A DNA stretch of 64,000 nt from Macrotrachela quadricornifera (GCA_022393335.1 JAJEKB010021677.1:111198-175197); one strand, 5' to 3'; positions 35,813 to 47,440 are shown, numbered from the stretch's first letter. Made by a program: numbers and translations. Notes: generated by a model not told the origin, from the sequence alone.

Positions 35813-37852
35813 ATGAATGAACTAAAATCAAAAAAGCATATTACTGCAACATCAAAGACTTCTGGTTCAACTGCAACAACAGCTGACAGTACTATAAATC
35901 CCCGTAAGCGAATTGCTCAAAATTATTTATTGATCTGGTTCGATGCTAATATTCACGAATCAAACAAGGATGTTCAACATACATTGACACAATTAAGAGC
36001 CGTTGTAAACCACGTCAATATTTTTACTAAACCGCAACAATGTATCCAATTTCTCAATGATATTGATAATGAGAAAGCATTCGTTATTACATCGGGAACT
36101 TCGGGTCAAAGTTTGGTTCCCGATATTCATGGTATGTTAAAACTAGATTCCATTTACATCCTCTGTGGTAACAAATTTCGCCACGAACAGTGGGTAAAAC
36201 AATGGAAGAAAATCAAGGGTGTACATACATCTATTACGCCCATTTGTGAAGCATTACAAATGGCTGTTAAACAATGTGAACAAGACTTCATTCCCGTAAG
36301 TTTTGTTACAATGAATAAAGAGGCTTCTACTCAAGATTTAAATCAATTGGAGCCCAACTTTATGTACACTCAATTATTCAAGGATATTCTCCTTGATATG
36401 GAATATGGCCAACAATCCATCAAGGATTTAGCAAATTACTGTCGTAAATTGTACGATGGTAATATGGTTGAATTAAAAGTTATTCATGAATTCAAACAAA
36501 AATATCATCCGAAATGCGCAATCTCGTGGTATACACGTGATTGTTTCACGTACCAAATGCTAAATCGCGCACTTCGAACATTAGAAGTTGATACTATTAT
36601 TAATATGGGTTTCTTTATACGTGATCTTCATCGAGAAATCGAACATTTACATCGGCAACAAGCTAGTGGTTACCAAGGAAAAACCATTACAGTTTACCGG
36701 GGACAAGGCTTACCGAACAAAGATTTTGAGACACTTTGTAAAACAAAAAATGGCCTTATGTCTTTTAACAATTTTTTATCCACCAGTGAAAAACGAGAAG
36801 TTTCCCTTGGATTTGCCAGAGATGCCTTAACAAAAACCGATATGGTTGGCATTCTCTTCCGGATGTTCGTTGATCCCTCTGTTTCCTCCACTCCTTTCGC
36901 CGCCATCAAAGAATTTAGTTATTTCAAAACGGAAGAAGAAATCCTTTTCTCTATGCACACCGTATTTCGTATTGGTGAAATTAAACAAATCGACACAAAT
37001 AAGTCACTTTACCAAGTAGAACTTACATTAACAAAAGATGATGATCAACAACTTCGAACACTCACGAAACATATACAGAAAGCAGCAGATGGGACAGGAT
37101 GGCAACGAATAGGTAACTTGTTGCTTCACCTGAAAAAGTTCGATAGAGCTGAAGAACTCTTTACATTATTACTCGAACAAACATCCAATGACGCTGATAA
37201 AGCATATTATTATAATGAACTTGGATTCCTCAAAAATGATCAAGGTGATTATAAAAATGCTGTTTCGTACCACGAAAAAGCACTTGAAATTCGTCAAAAA
37301 ACTCTTCCTGCAAATCATCCTTCTTTGGCTACTTCCTACAACAACATTGGTGAGGTGTATAAGACTATGGGAGAATATTCGAAAGCACTTTCGTTTCACA
37401 AAAAAACACTTGAAATCCATCAAAAAACTCTTCCTGCAAATCATCCTGATCTCGCTACTTGCTACAACAATATCGCTAGCGTGTATCACCACATGGGAGA
37501 GTATCCTANNNNNNNNNNTCGTGAAAAAACTCTTCCTGCAAATCATCCTGATTTTGCTCAATCCTTCAACAACATCGGTGAGCTGTGTCGAAAGATGGGA
37601 CAGTATTCGAAGGCACTTTCGTTTGGCGAAAAAGCACTTGAAATTCGTCAAAAAACTCTTCCTGCAAATCATCCGGATCTCGCTAATTCCTACAACAACA
37701 TTGCTGCCGTGTATTGCGACATGGGAGAGTATCCTAAAGCACTTTCGTTTTCCGAAAAAGCACTTGAAATTTGGCAAAGTTCATTACCGCATAATCATCC
37801 AGTTCTGAAGAGTGTGAGACAGAGTATAGATTTTATAAGAAAGAAATTGTGA
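35813..37852 (+). CDS. ADP-ribosyltransferase-TPR protein 1 (intact R-S-ExE triad)
   Basis: Intronless frame of 679 codons, including an assembly gap. A variable Ser/Thr-rich start is followed by a receiver-like alpha/beta region (about residues 37-165, LLIWFDANIH to PVSFV). Then comes an arginine-type mono-ADP-ribosyltransferase domain (about 180-395). The NAD-binding Arg is R296 in VYRGQG, the second motif is FLSTS (S323-T324-S325), and the ExE is E374-E375-E376 followed by ILFS. E376 is the expected catalytic Glu, so the enzyme should transfer ADP-ribose from NAD to protein arginine. The C-terminal part is an array of 42-residue TPR units (MGEYSKALSF...LPANHPDLA), close to kinesin light chain repeats and likely the target-binding arm. 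AATAAA lies 15 bp after the stop. No signal peptide. Paralog at 54760; codon use here is less AT-biased. Confidence 0.9.
   Translation: MNELKSKKHITATSKTSGSTATTADSTINPRKRIAQNYLLIWFDANIHESNKDVQHTLTQLRAVVNHVNIFTKPQQCIQFLNDIDNEKAFVITSGTSGQSLVPDIHGMLKLDSIYILCGNKFRHEQWVKQWKKIKGVHTSITPICEALQMAVKQCEQDFIPVSFVTMNKEASTQDLNQLEPNFMYTQLFKDILLDMEYGQQSIKDLANYCRKLYDGNMVELKVIHEFKQKYHPKCAISWYTRDCFTYQMLNRALRTLEVDTIINMGFFIRDLHREIEHLHRQQASGYQGKTITVYRGQGLPNKDFETLCKTKNGLMSFNNFLSTSEKREVSLGFARDALTKTDMVGILFRMFVDPSVSSTPFAAIKEFSYFKTEEEILFSMHTVFRIGEIKQIDTNKSLYQVELTLTKDDDQQLRTLTKHIQKAADGTGWQRIGNLLLHLKKFDRAEELFTLLLEQTSNDADKAYYYNELGFLKNDQGDYKNAVSYHEKALEIRQKTLPANHPSLATSYNNIGEVYKTMGEYSKALSFHKKTLEIHQKTLPANHPDLATCYNNIASVYHHMGEYPXXXXREKTLPANHPDFAQSFNNIGELCRKMGQYSKALSFGEKALEIRQKTLPANHPDLANSYNNIAAVYCDMGEYPKALSFSEKALEIWQSSLPHNHPVLKSVRQSIDFIRKKL
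37509..37518. other. assembly gap (10 N) inside the TPR array
   Basis: Exactly ten N interrupt a TPR unit. Normal units are 42 residues, but the unit across the gap is only 34, so at least 24 more bases are missing, or 24 plus a multiple of 126 if whole repeats collapsed. The frame happens to be kept across the placeholder, but the protein length is not reliable. Confidence 0.95.
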
Positions 37853-40682
37853 AATATTATTTTATAAATAAAGAAAGATCGCCTTTACTTAATTGAATTG
37901 CCTCAACTGTTTTCACTACTTCCCGCGCGCGTGCAGTGAAAGTCCCTGTAATAATTGAAACACAATGGACGCAGTCGACCGGTAAGGCAGTACATGTACA
38001 TACGTACATATATAACAGGTCTTCATGGATATGTTTGCATTTCGATTAATAAGAGAATTCTTTTAGTATTATTAAAGAAAGAATCACCTTGGATCGTAAA
38101 CCAAACATACGTTGTGGTTGAACAAGTATTTGGGAAATACTTCTAAAAAGAAGAAAAAATCGAAAATAACAAAGAAATTGAACTTATCCTTGAATTGTAT
38201 TGAATTCACTTGACTTCATTTTTATTGATGGTTGAATAGGGTCCTGAATGATGAGTATATGAAAAAAGTTGTATTGTATAGTTATATATGGTCATAGAAT
38301 TGTCAAATTGGTGCAATTAATTATTTCATTTTTGAATGGTATAGTTATTTATCTCAAATAAATAATGTGAAATGAAGAGAATAGAATTGTCTAATTAGTG
38401 TTAAATATAGTTAAATTATTTTATAAATATTGATTGTATTTACGCTAAATTAAATATATTTATTATTAGTGAAATAATGAACATTTGTCTTAGGATAGTA
38501 TAAGGTATTAATATGATTTATTTAATCATAGTAGAAAGGGAAAAATAGAATTTATTTTTTTATACACGATATACATATTATAATGTGCATGGTGTTAAGA
38601 TTTTATTAATAATATATATTTTTAAAAATGGGCTAATATAATTGTATCTAACACGAAATCGTATTCTGCATAAGTGTGAGAGGTATTTTAAAAATTTTAG
38701 TGCAAAATTCATCTAATCGTTGTTATACAAGACGATTAACTTACTTATACTAATTTTCTTGAGTTCTATTATATTTCTATAAAACGTCAGAAATTTTTAT
38801 ATGATTAGATAGTGACGATAAAAATCCAAGTAAAATAAATTTATTCTCTTTTTATCACTTCTGATCGAATACAAGTAGTTTCAATTCTATTCTCACACTG
38901 GAAAACATGATTAGATTTTTTTTAAAACAGCCATTAACTAATCTTCATATATAGCATGAAAAAAAGATCCTTATATTATCTTGTGATAATTTACGTTTTC
39001 AATGATACTGTCAATTAACTTTAGGTTTAATAAAAAATCAGAAATATTCACGTAGAACATTAGCTAAACAGTTAATATCTTTTTAATCATATTTACTATA
39101 TTCTTTTTGTATTAAGTATTTCTACTAAGTATTAGATTGTGTCATTTAATAAACCACGAATATGATACAGAATATACATATGTTATTGTTCATTTTGTGT
39201 AGCATTATAATAACTGATTGTGTGCCACTATTAGTTTAGAATTTAATCGTTTTATTTTTATGAAACTTTTTGAAGCTTAACCAAACTTTTGTCTAAATAT
39301 TCCAAGTAGTTAAATCTAATGTAAGAATTGTTTTTAAATCAAATACGAACATACTGATGAAGTATCAATGATTCATCAATAGAACATATGTCAATGAAGA
39401 AATTTTCCCAATCTCTCTTATACAAATTGAAGTAATGAAACATGCTGCCATATAAAAGGGATATTAATATCTCTACAAAAAAAAACTCAAAAATAAAAAA
39501 GATCGACATATCAATTTATTACATTAGACTTTATCACATAATCATAATCAATTGTTGTTTTTTTCATAGAAAATCATATTATAAAATATTCTAAAGACAA
39601 ATATTAAAGATTTCATCATCTAACTTGAAAACTTTCGAAAATTGGTGATAAAAGAAATATCTGTATGTCCATGAACACTCTCGAAGATATGAAATTCCCT
39701 TTATAACAACATCCATATATATACATAATATTGAATATCTAAGGGCGGAGGTATTCATCTAATTTCTTCGAAGATTTAAAGCTTATATTTTAGCCACTGA
39801 TAAAATAATGTATAAATTATTCTACTTAAAATCATGATATCTCAGTCGAAGTAAATTGAACAAAAAAGTCCTTTTCCAAATCATGATATATTTTCCATAG
39901 ATTCATCCTGATATTTAATAAAAGAAAAAATAAAAAGTTAATTGGATAAAGATTGATATTTTGACACCTATTGCTCTCCTTAATTAATTTTTCCAATAAC
40001 TGAAGTAAAAATGGATTTACTGTTTATTCAAGAACTTTAATTAAAAAATAAATCAGGTATTGTTCATTAACTCTTTGAGGACAAATTTTCTTTTAATAGA
40101 AAAAAAAGCATTTTCAACTGTTTGATTTTATTTTACCTTAGAGTGGCTACATAAAAATATTATGATAGTCAAAAAAGCAATTTGTTTCATCTTTTATACG
40201 AAATGATAATCTGCTTCTTTGCTACTACATTAAGCACATCTTGTTTTTTTTTCTTTCACAGGTAAGCGTATTTCGTTATGAAAATTAAGAACAGTTAATA
40301 GAACATCAGTAAAGAAAAAAGAAATTATGATGTGATTGTACTTCAACAGCAAGTACAAAGGATATTTGAAAAAAATTTATATAAGATAAGAAAAGTATGA
40401 GATGATAAATGTAGTTATTTATAACCTTACATATTTAATAGTTTAATGTGAAATAAACACGTTTATTCTTATTGAAAAATAGATGATCTAAAAATGAAAT
40501 ATCTGTCCTGAAAAGATTCAAGTTGCTATTTCCATTCAGATAATTGAATAAAAATAATCTTTTAAATTTAATTCTTCATCAATTAATGTATATTCATTTA
40601 AATAAAATCGAAAATACTAATTATATGATATTTCTTTCTATGGACGAAATAATTTTTAATTAAAAACTAATCAATTTATTTA
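37853..40682. other. intergenic DNA, nothing recognised
   Basis: The 3' flank of the ART-TPR gene has AATAAA at 37867-37872 and a GC-rich CCCGCGCGCGTGCAG at about 37922. Beyond that is AT-rich sequence without coding texture, up to the 3' end of the amine oxidase gene. Confidence 0.4.
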
Positions 40683-42062
40683 TTAAAGTGAATTAATAAT
40701 ATCTTGTGCAAATCTTTGTCCAGCTTCAATTGCACCTTCAATATATCCAATCCATTCTAAAGCCATTTCAGTACTAGCTAACCAAATTCTTCCATCAATT
40801 AATGCTTTTTTTCTATCTCTCCATGTTGAAGATAAACTAGGAGGATAAAGACCAGCATAACAACCACGACTTAAACTTTCTTTTGGCCAATATTGAACAT
40901 ATGTATGTATTGGTTTTTCATCTGTATCATAAAGTATTGAATATTGTTCAATAATAGCTTGAATAAGTTGATATTCATCTTGATTATTCCAATAAGATGC
41001 ATTATCACCTAAAATTAATCCAATAAGTGCAATTGGATTATTTGATTCAAATATATTTGAACAAGGTCCTTGTGTATCACATTGATTTACTTGTTTATTT
41101 CTCCAAAATGGTTTTGAATAAAGAAATATTGTTTTTATACATTGTCCCATTGTCATTTGACAATATGAATTTGATGATAATTGTGGAATAAAATTAATTG
41201 TTGAAAGTAATGATGGAGAAAATGCAAGAAGAAGACGACGACATTTTATTTTTAAACTTGAATTCATAGTTAAAATAATTTCATCATTTAATTGATAATC
41301 AACAGACTGAAGTGGATCATTAAGATGAACATTTTCATTCAGAGATATTTGAAAACATATTTGTTGACTACCACATGATACTTTATAATGTTGTGCACCA
41401 TTTAAACCATCATCAAGAGATTTTAAACCATCTGGTATTGAACGAATTAATATTAACCAATATAATAATGAAACTTTATCAGCATCACATGCTTTAAAAA
41501 AAAAAATTATTAAAATTTTTAAAAGAAAAAAAACTCATTTACCAGTTAATGTTAATATTTGAAGTTTTAATTCTTGTTGTATTCTTATATCATTAGCTAA
41601 TGGATGTTGTTCAATAAATTGTTGAACAGATATATGTGACCATTGAGAACTTTTTTCGTATAATAAAGCTTGTTCAACATTTGGTAATTCTAATGCCATT
41701 TGATCCCATTGAAAATTAATTTGAATTATTTTTTCTAATTGTTCATTTGTTAATGGTTTTAAACCAATAGCTTGTCCTAAATGATTTGGATCAGTATGAT
41801 GCCATGTTTGTTCAATTAAATTAAAATTAAATTCTTTAATTAAAGATAATATTCGTTTTTGATTTGGTCCAATCCATTGTCCACCTAAATCAATAGTCCA
41901 TTGTTCGTCAAAAGTCTTTTGACTTAATGTTCTTCCACCAACACGAGGTCGACCTTCTATTACAATACATTTTATTGATTTTGATGTTAAATATTTTGCA
42001 GCTGAAAGACCAGCAAAACCAGCTCCTATTATAGCAACATCAACATATTCCATATCATCCAT
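40683..42062 (-). CDS. flavin monoamine oxidase-like protein, two exons
   Basis: Exon 1 (41543-42062) and exon 2 (40683-41491), joined across a 51-bp GT-AG intron in phase, give 442 residues. The N-terminus has the FAD-binding Rossmann motif (VAIIGAGFAGLSAAKYL), then IEGRPRVGGRT and DLGGQWIGPNQ, all hallmarks of the amine oxidase family. The C-terminal part has RGCYAG, whose Cys384 matches the cysteine that binds FAD covalently in animal MAO. GRIWLASTEMALEWIGYIEG follows, matching the second FAD-contact motif. It should oxidise amines to aldehydes with release of H2O2. Animal MAO has a C-terminal membrane anchor; this protein ends at DIINSL, soon after the catalytic core, so it may be soluble. 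Two ATGs occur (codons 1 and 4); the first is used here. Confidence 0.92.
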
Positions 42063-42159
42063 TATTTATCTTATATAAAAAATAAAAGTAAACTAATGTT
42101 ATCTATATCAAGAAAAATGCGACTGCTCCTTTTTTCCTTCAATCATAATAAAGCATATT

Positions 42160-42653
42160 CTCTTTCTCGTAGAGAAGAGTCTTAGAAACATAAATTGTTT
42201 GCTTGCTTGCTTGCTTGATTGACTGCTTGTATGTCCGCACAAGGTCAAAAAAACATTTTATTAATATTTTCTATAAAACTTAACCAAAGGGTAATCGGGG
42301 TCGAGGAATTCGAATCTGATGTTAGTTTTTCAAAATTTTTTTTTAAGAATCAATTTTTTTACAAAAAAATTTTTTTTATAAGGGTTGACCGAAGAGTAGT
42401 CAAGGACGAGAAAATCAAATCTGAAGTCAGTTGCATAAAAATTTTTTGAAAATCAATTTTTTAAACAAACAACAAATTTTTAACAAAAAGCATTTGTTTT
42501 TTATGAAGTATGATCAACGGCCGTTAATGTCCAGGAACTTGAATCTGACTTCGAGTTTTTAAAATTTTATAAATGAATAGCTTGACGGTAATTTAGAAGT
42601 ACGATTTCTACGAGAAAGAGCTGAGCGAGTCTTCAGACGAGCGTTACTTGTGA
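42160..42653. mobile_element. CTCGTAGA-terminal repeat element, copy 1 (three internal units)
   Basis: The element starts CTCTTTCTCGTAGA (42160-42173) and has the inverted TCTACGAGAAAGAG at 42607-42620, followed by a conserved tail (CTGAGCGAGTCTTCAGACGA). Inside are three imperfect copies of a unit of about 110 bp, at about 42271, 42378 and 42495, each with a GTCNAGGAACTNGAATCTGA-like core. Relatives lie at 47270-47440 (partial) and 61427-61764, with a fragment near 8415. A short tetranucleotide-like GCTTGCTTGCTTGCTTG run lies near the left end in this copy and in the 61-kb copy. No coding capacity. Confidence 0.65.
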
Positions 42654-42689
42654 ATTTATAAGGGTATTTATTTAGTGATATTGACTTCA

Positions 42690-42850
42690 CTGGTGTTAAA
42701 TTTGATCTATTTAAAGATTAATTATTTTCAATTAGTATTATAATTTTAATTAATCTTAAAAATAAAAAAAACATCTAATCAAATATTTTTCTATGAAGAA
42801 AAGCAGTTTGCCGTTCAATAACAATGGATTTCTGATGATTGTACATAGAA
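42690..42850 (-). pseudogene. fragment of the TTLL10-like gene 3' part (older copy)
   Basis: The stretch GGTGTTAAATTTGATCTATTTAAAG and the later TATGAAGAAAAGCAGTTTGCCG...GATTTCTGATGATTGTA correspond, in the same order and orientation, to parts of the last two exons of the TTLL gene at 47638-48030. The intervening exon sequence is shortened. It is diverged and broken, so it is a non-functional relic. Confidence 0.5.
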
Positions 42851-43128
42851 TACTAGGAAAGTTTCTTGGCTCGGTTTTTCTAAAACTTCTAGTTTAATAT
42901 TTTATTTTTAAAAAAAATATACCAAAAGATGTATCATGAAATAAACATATAATGATAAAAATGACACGCTTGATTATACCTGCTACAGATAAAATAGTGA
43001 GTAGAAAAGTTTATTATTTTTCTCAAATGTCATAAAATAATCACAATACGATGGAACCATGCATAAGTTAAAATTAAAAAAAAAGTGAAAAAGTTTTTGA
43101 AATATAAGAGTGAATTAGTCCGGGCCAT

Positions 43129-44130
43129 TTAGAGTTTAGGAGTCAGTAAACGACAGATAACCTAGAAAATGAATATACAAATTCTTTTTATTTGCTAAAA
43201 TAACTTACTGAATCATTTTTGCATCCAGCAATAAACTAGAGAAGAAATATAAAAACAAAATGACTAGCTTTATTTTTATTTAATTTACTTCTTCTTTTGT
43301 TAATTTTTTGTCATTATTAGCATCGCAAAGGCGAACAATCTCTTCAGCACGATGTTTTGGATCATGGTCACCTATAAATAGAATCGAATTTTTTGTTCTT
43401 ATTTAAAAAATTTTACCGTGACGGTCAGTTTCACCAGTAAGATCATGGATAGCCTAATTAACAACAAAAAAAATAAAAGAATTTTTTTGTCATCATTAAA
43501 TCAAGTTCAATTAATTAACTTACAGAAATAACTTTAGCCAAATCATTTGCATCGACTAAGAAAAATAATAAAAGAAAAAATGAAAATATATTAATTATCA
43601 ATTTACTTGTTCCAGTATTATTCTGATCATACATATCAAATGCTATAGCAAGCCGATCATCAACATCAGTTATTTGTGAAATTGCCATAGCAAGCATAAA
43701 TTCATTCAAATCGACTATAAAAAAAGAAGGGATTTAGTAAAAGAATTTTTATTTAGAATTAATCTTACTTGTTCCATTATGATCACGATCAAATGTAGAA
43801 AAAGCATATTCGCAAAAATCTTTAGCTTTACCACCTGGATAAAATTTTTCATAAACTGAAACAAATCGATCTTTTGAAAGTTTTCCATCTGGACTAAAAA
43901 TTTTCGTTTTTTTTTTAAAGAAAATAAATATATTTTTAAATTTACTGATCATGTAAGAATTTAGCATGCCATTCATGGATTTGTTCTTCAGTGACATTTG
44001 TATTACCTTTGAGCATCTGAATAACTTGTGGTGTAAGAATTTTACTAGAAAAAGAATTTCAAATAAGATAGATTAGAATCGATTAAAAAAATATAGATTA
44101 CGGATCAACTGTACTTGACTTGTTATCCAT
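43129..44130 (-). CDS. neuronal calcium sensor-like protein A, nine exons, no myristoylation glycine
   Basis: Nine short exons (44102-44130, 43946-44044, 43769-43893, 43607-43714, 43524-43555, 43417-43453, 43289-43371, 43209-43235, 43129-43161) join in phase to 190 residues, exactly the usual length of NCS-1/recoverin-family sensors. Four EF-hand regions are present. EF1 is non-canonical (HPDGKLSKDRF). EF2 (DRDHNGTIDLNE) and EF4 (DANNDKKLTKEE) are canonical. EF3 (DQNNTGTIDAND) has Asp at position 12. The protein starts MDNKSS, so the Gly2 needed for N-myristoylation is absent, unlike the tandem copy B (MGGKS). In addition, the CPxG signature of EF1 reads HPDG. The calcium-myristoyl switch should therefore be lost. 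A 5'UTR intron is likely (ATACAG|GTTTGT near 44204). Confidence 0.85.
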
Positions 44131-44259
44131 ATTTATTAAGAAATAGACTTAAAATCTAAAAATAAATGATTAAAAAACATTTATCCATATTTCTTCCTAA
44201 CAAACCTGTATTGACGGCGATGAAAATAAAAAGATAAATAAAAGACTAATCACTCATTA

Positions 44260-44265
44260 TTTATA
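44260..44265 (-). promoter_or_regulatory. TATA box of calcium sensor gene A
   Basis: CCATATAAATAATGAG on the minus strand contains TATAAA about 130 bp before the ATG. The same box with the same context is conserved upstream of copy B (47012-47017), so the promoter was duplicated along with the gene. Confidence 0.45.
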
Positions 44266-44269
44266 TGGC

Positions 44270-44850
44270 TCGTCCTACTTTTTCTCCTACCTTCGTTGAT
44301 TTTTTTTTCGAAATATTATTCTCTCTTTCGTGATCTATTTTACGGTTGAATAACTATATCATGTAACGCGACTACAAAATGCGGTCGAACCTTGATTTAG
44401 ACATTTTCAGCTATCTTCGAATATTCATCATTATCGAATGAAACTTAACCATAGGTTTTCGATAACAAATGGTATCGGATCGGTCTCGAAATCATCGCGA
44501 TAGAAAATGACAACTTTTCATGCATATGAAGAGAAAGAAAACAAAAAAACTCGCGAAGGACTACATAAATACTGTACTTCGCACCACAACAAATATGATA
44601 TATAAAATTTTCTAATTGAATACTTATATCTTTTAATAAATAATATCAGTCAATAAATTGTACAACGGATATTTGTGTATTGCAGCTAAAAGATAAACAA
44701 AATCAGTTTCAAAAATAATAACATCAACAAATTTGATATCAAGATAAATGACTACTTCTTTTTTTCCTGTGAAATATATATTGTTATATGGATCATCGTG
44801 AGAGTTTGATGACCATTATATTGCGTCATTTTATTTTTGTACTTCTTCCT
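44270..44850. other. upstream flank of calcium sensor gene A
   Basis: 44330-44510 is the duplicated counterpart of 47090-47260 upstream of copy B. From about 44515 the two copies differ: copy B has a CTCGTAGA-terminal repeat where this copy has unrelated sequence. Confidence 0.5.
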
Positions 44851-44854
44851 TGAT

Positions 44855-45182
44855 ATATATATATACTCGTGATCAGTCTCTTTTCTTTGGTCTTTTTCCT
44901 TTCCATTTTATTCATCGTTATTATTTGTGGTGTTTATTGATTCTCATCAATTCCCAAAACGAGAACCTCACAATAAAAATATTTATTTTTTTCGGACAGT
45001 TACATCGTGAGTTTGAATATGAAAGTATACGTTCTTTACGTGTTGATATTGATTTAGTTAAATTAGCTTCAAGTCTTGAACGAATTAATTGATAAATAAG
45101 AGCAGATTTTGTTAATGCAGGTGTGAAATTTGATCTATCTAAAGAATAATTAAATTCTGTTGGTATTAATGATGAATATCAA
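44855..45182 (-). pseudogene. duplicated 3' end of the TTLL10-like gene
   Basis: This segment is a close copy of the last coding exon and 3' flank of the TTLL gene (47460-47823): same order, same orientation, same stop context (the exon part is 44990-45182). It ends abruptly at GATGAATATC, inside the exon, which marks the breakpoint of a local tandem duplication that also carried the neighbouring calcium sensor gene. There is no upstream TTLL sequence here, so it is non-functional. Confidence 0.75.
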
Positions 45183-45770
45183 AGTTGCTATGCAATATCA
45201 GCATGTATATCTAAGCTGTTCTTCTTCTTTTGTCTTGTTAATATCAGACTACAAATGTCAGAATAATGATCTACACTTATGTTCTTCTTGAAAACTTCAT
45301 AAAGCACAACATATATAAATTTCAAAAGAAGGGAGGTACGATTGCACCCTCCGCACTTCCTCTACATCCATCTCTGAAATAATCTCGTAATTAATCTTTT
45401 ATCAATGATAAGACGAAATTTTATTATATTATTAATCCATGGAAATGAGTAGACAAGTCATTAGTAAATTTTTTCGCTAGTTATGACTTTCTCATTTTCA
45501 AATTCTATTCAATATTTAGGAAAAATACTGTGAAAATATTGGTTAATCAAGTTAAACGTTCAGTTAACGAACTCAATAATTTAAATTATTCCTAAATTTA
45601 TTTAAAAAAATACATACATGTGCACTGTTCTTCTCACATACAAGAATACACATTGAGGTGAATTAGTTTAGTTTTTTCTTATTCAAATTAAACTTCAATT
45701 GATATTTGACGAATGTATGCAATATATTTAACAATAAAGCAAATATTGTTATGGTTCTCTTTATTTCTTT
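45183..45770. other. spacer between the two duplicated segments
   Basis: Unrelated AT-rich sequence between the truncated TTLL fragment and the 3' flank of calcium sensor gene B. Homology to the first segment resumes at about 45770 (matching about 42935). Confidence 0.4.
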
Positions 45771-45868
45771 TTTAAAGAATGAACATATAACGATAAAAAT
45801 AATACGCTTGGTTATACAGATAAAATGATAAGAAAAAAATGAAAAAGTTTTTGAAATATTAAAGTGAT

Positions 45869-46882
45869 TTAAGCATTAGGAACAAGTAAACGACGGATGA
45901 ACTAAAATAAAATTATATAATTTTTATTTGTTTTTATTTATTACAATAACTTACTGCATCATTTTTGCATCCAGCAATAAACTAGAGAAGAAAAATAAAA
46001 ATAAAATGAATAGCTTTATTTTTAATTAATTTACTTCTTCTTTTGTTAATTTTTTGTTACCACTAACATCGCAAAGGCGAATAATTTCTTCAGCACGATG
46101 TTTTGGATCACGCTCACCTACAAATAGAATTGACCTTTTTTTTTTTCTTATTTAAAAAATTTTACCTTTACGGTCAGTTTCACCAGTAAGATCATACATA
46201 GCCTAATTAACAACAAAAAAAAAAAAGAATTTTTTTTATCATCATTAAATCAAATTCAATTAATTAACCTACAGAAATAACTTTTGCCAATTCACTTGCA
46301 TCGACTAAAAAAAAGTAATAAAAGAAAAAATCAAAATATATTAATTATCAATTTACTTGTTCCAGTATCATTATAATCATACATATCAAATGCTAAAGCA
46401 AGACGATCATCAAGATCACCTGATTGTGTCACTGCAGTAGCAAGCATAAATTCATTGAAATCGACTACAACAAAAAAAGGTTTAGTAAAAAATTTTTTTG
46501 TTTAGGATTAATCTTACTTGTTCCATTATCATCACTATCAAATGTAGAAAAAGCATATTTGCAAAAATCTTTAGCTTTACCACCTGGATAAAGTTGTTCA
46601 TAAATTGCAATAAATCGATCTTTTGAAAGTTTTCCATTTGGACTAAAAATTTTCGGGTTTTTTTTTTAAAGAAAATAAATATATTTTTAAATTTACCAAT
46701 CACGTAAGAAATTCGCATGCCATTCACGAATTTGTTCTTCAGTAAAACTTGTATTAGCTTTAAGCATTTGAATAGCTTTTGGTGTAAGAATTGTACTAAA
46801 AAGAATTTCAAATAAGATAGATTATAATAGATATAAAAAAAAATATAGATTACGGATCAACTTTGGTTGACTTGCCACCCAT
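45869..46882 (-). CDS. neuronal calcium sensor-like protein B, myristoylation signal intact
   Basis: The exon-intron layout is the same as in copy A (nine exons, short introns), and the protein is of the same length class. The start MGGKSTKVDP gives Gly2 and Ser5, a good N-myristoylation signal. Exon 2 and exon 3 join as FLRDCPNGKLSKDRF, keeping the Cys-Pro signature that makes EF1 non-binding in NCS proteins. EF2 (DSDDNGTIDFNE) and EF3 (DYNDTGTIDASE) are canonical; EF4 is DVSGNKKLTKEE. The C-terminus is FIRRLLVPNA. It should move to membranes through its acyl group upon calcium binding. This copy looks like the ancestral type. The donor after exon 5 is GTAGGT. The gene lies between TTLL fragments in a duplicated block. 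Confidence 0.85.
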
Positions 46883-47011
46883 ATTTATTAAAGAAAAGAT
46901 TTGAAATCTAAAAATAAATAATTAAGAAACATTTATCCATATTTCTTCCCAACAAACCTGTATTGACGATGATGAAAATAAATAAATAGATAAAAGACTA
47001 ATCACTCGTTA

Positions 47012-47017
47012 TTTATA
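47012..47017 (-). promoter_or_regulatory. TATA box of calcium sensor gene B
   Basis: Minus-strand CATATAAATAAC contains TATAAA about 130 bp before the ATG at 46882, in the same position as in copy A. Confidence 0.45.
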
Positions 47018-47269
47018 TGGTTTGTCTTTCTTTTTCTCCTATTTTTGCTGTCTTTTTTTTATATTTTTCTCTCTTTCGTGGTCTATTTTACGGTTGAATA
47101 ACTATTTCATGTAACTCAACTAAAAAATGCGGTGCAAACCTCGATTTCGATATTTTCGAATATTTATCATTATCAAATGAAACCTAACCATAGGTTTTTG
47201 ATAACAAATGATATCGGTTCGATCTCAATATTTTCTGATTTTCCGTTTTCGAGATCATCCCGATAAAAA

Positions 47270-47440
47270 ACGACAAATTTTTAACAAAGAGCATTTGTTT
47301 TTATGAAGTTTGGTCAAAGGCAGTTGAGGTCGAAGAATTTGAATTTTTTTAATTTTATAAATGAATAGCTTGACTGTAGTTTAGAAACACAAGCTCTACG
47401 AGAAAGAGCTGAGCGAGTCGTTACTTGTGTCCTATGTATG
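47270..47440. mobile_element. CTCGTAGA-terminal repeat element, partial copy 2
   Basis: This covers only the right part of the family: one internal unit (GGCAGTTGAGGTCGAAGAATT) and the right end (CTACGAGAAAGAGCTGAGCG). It lies between calcium sensor gene B and the TTLL gene, and is absent from the equivalent place in the other duplicated segment. Confidence 0.55.

Noticed and set aside
37169..37808. Long frames on both strands over the TPR array (about 200 codons)
   Set aside because: They are shadows created by the periodic 126-bp TPR-coding repeats; the ART-TPR frame explains the sequence.
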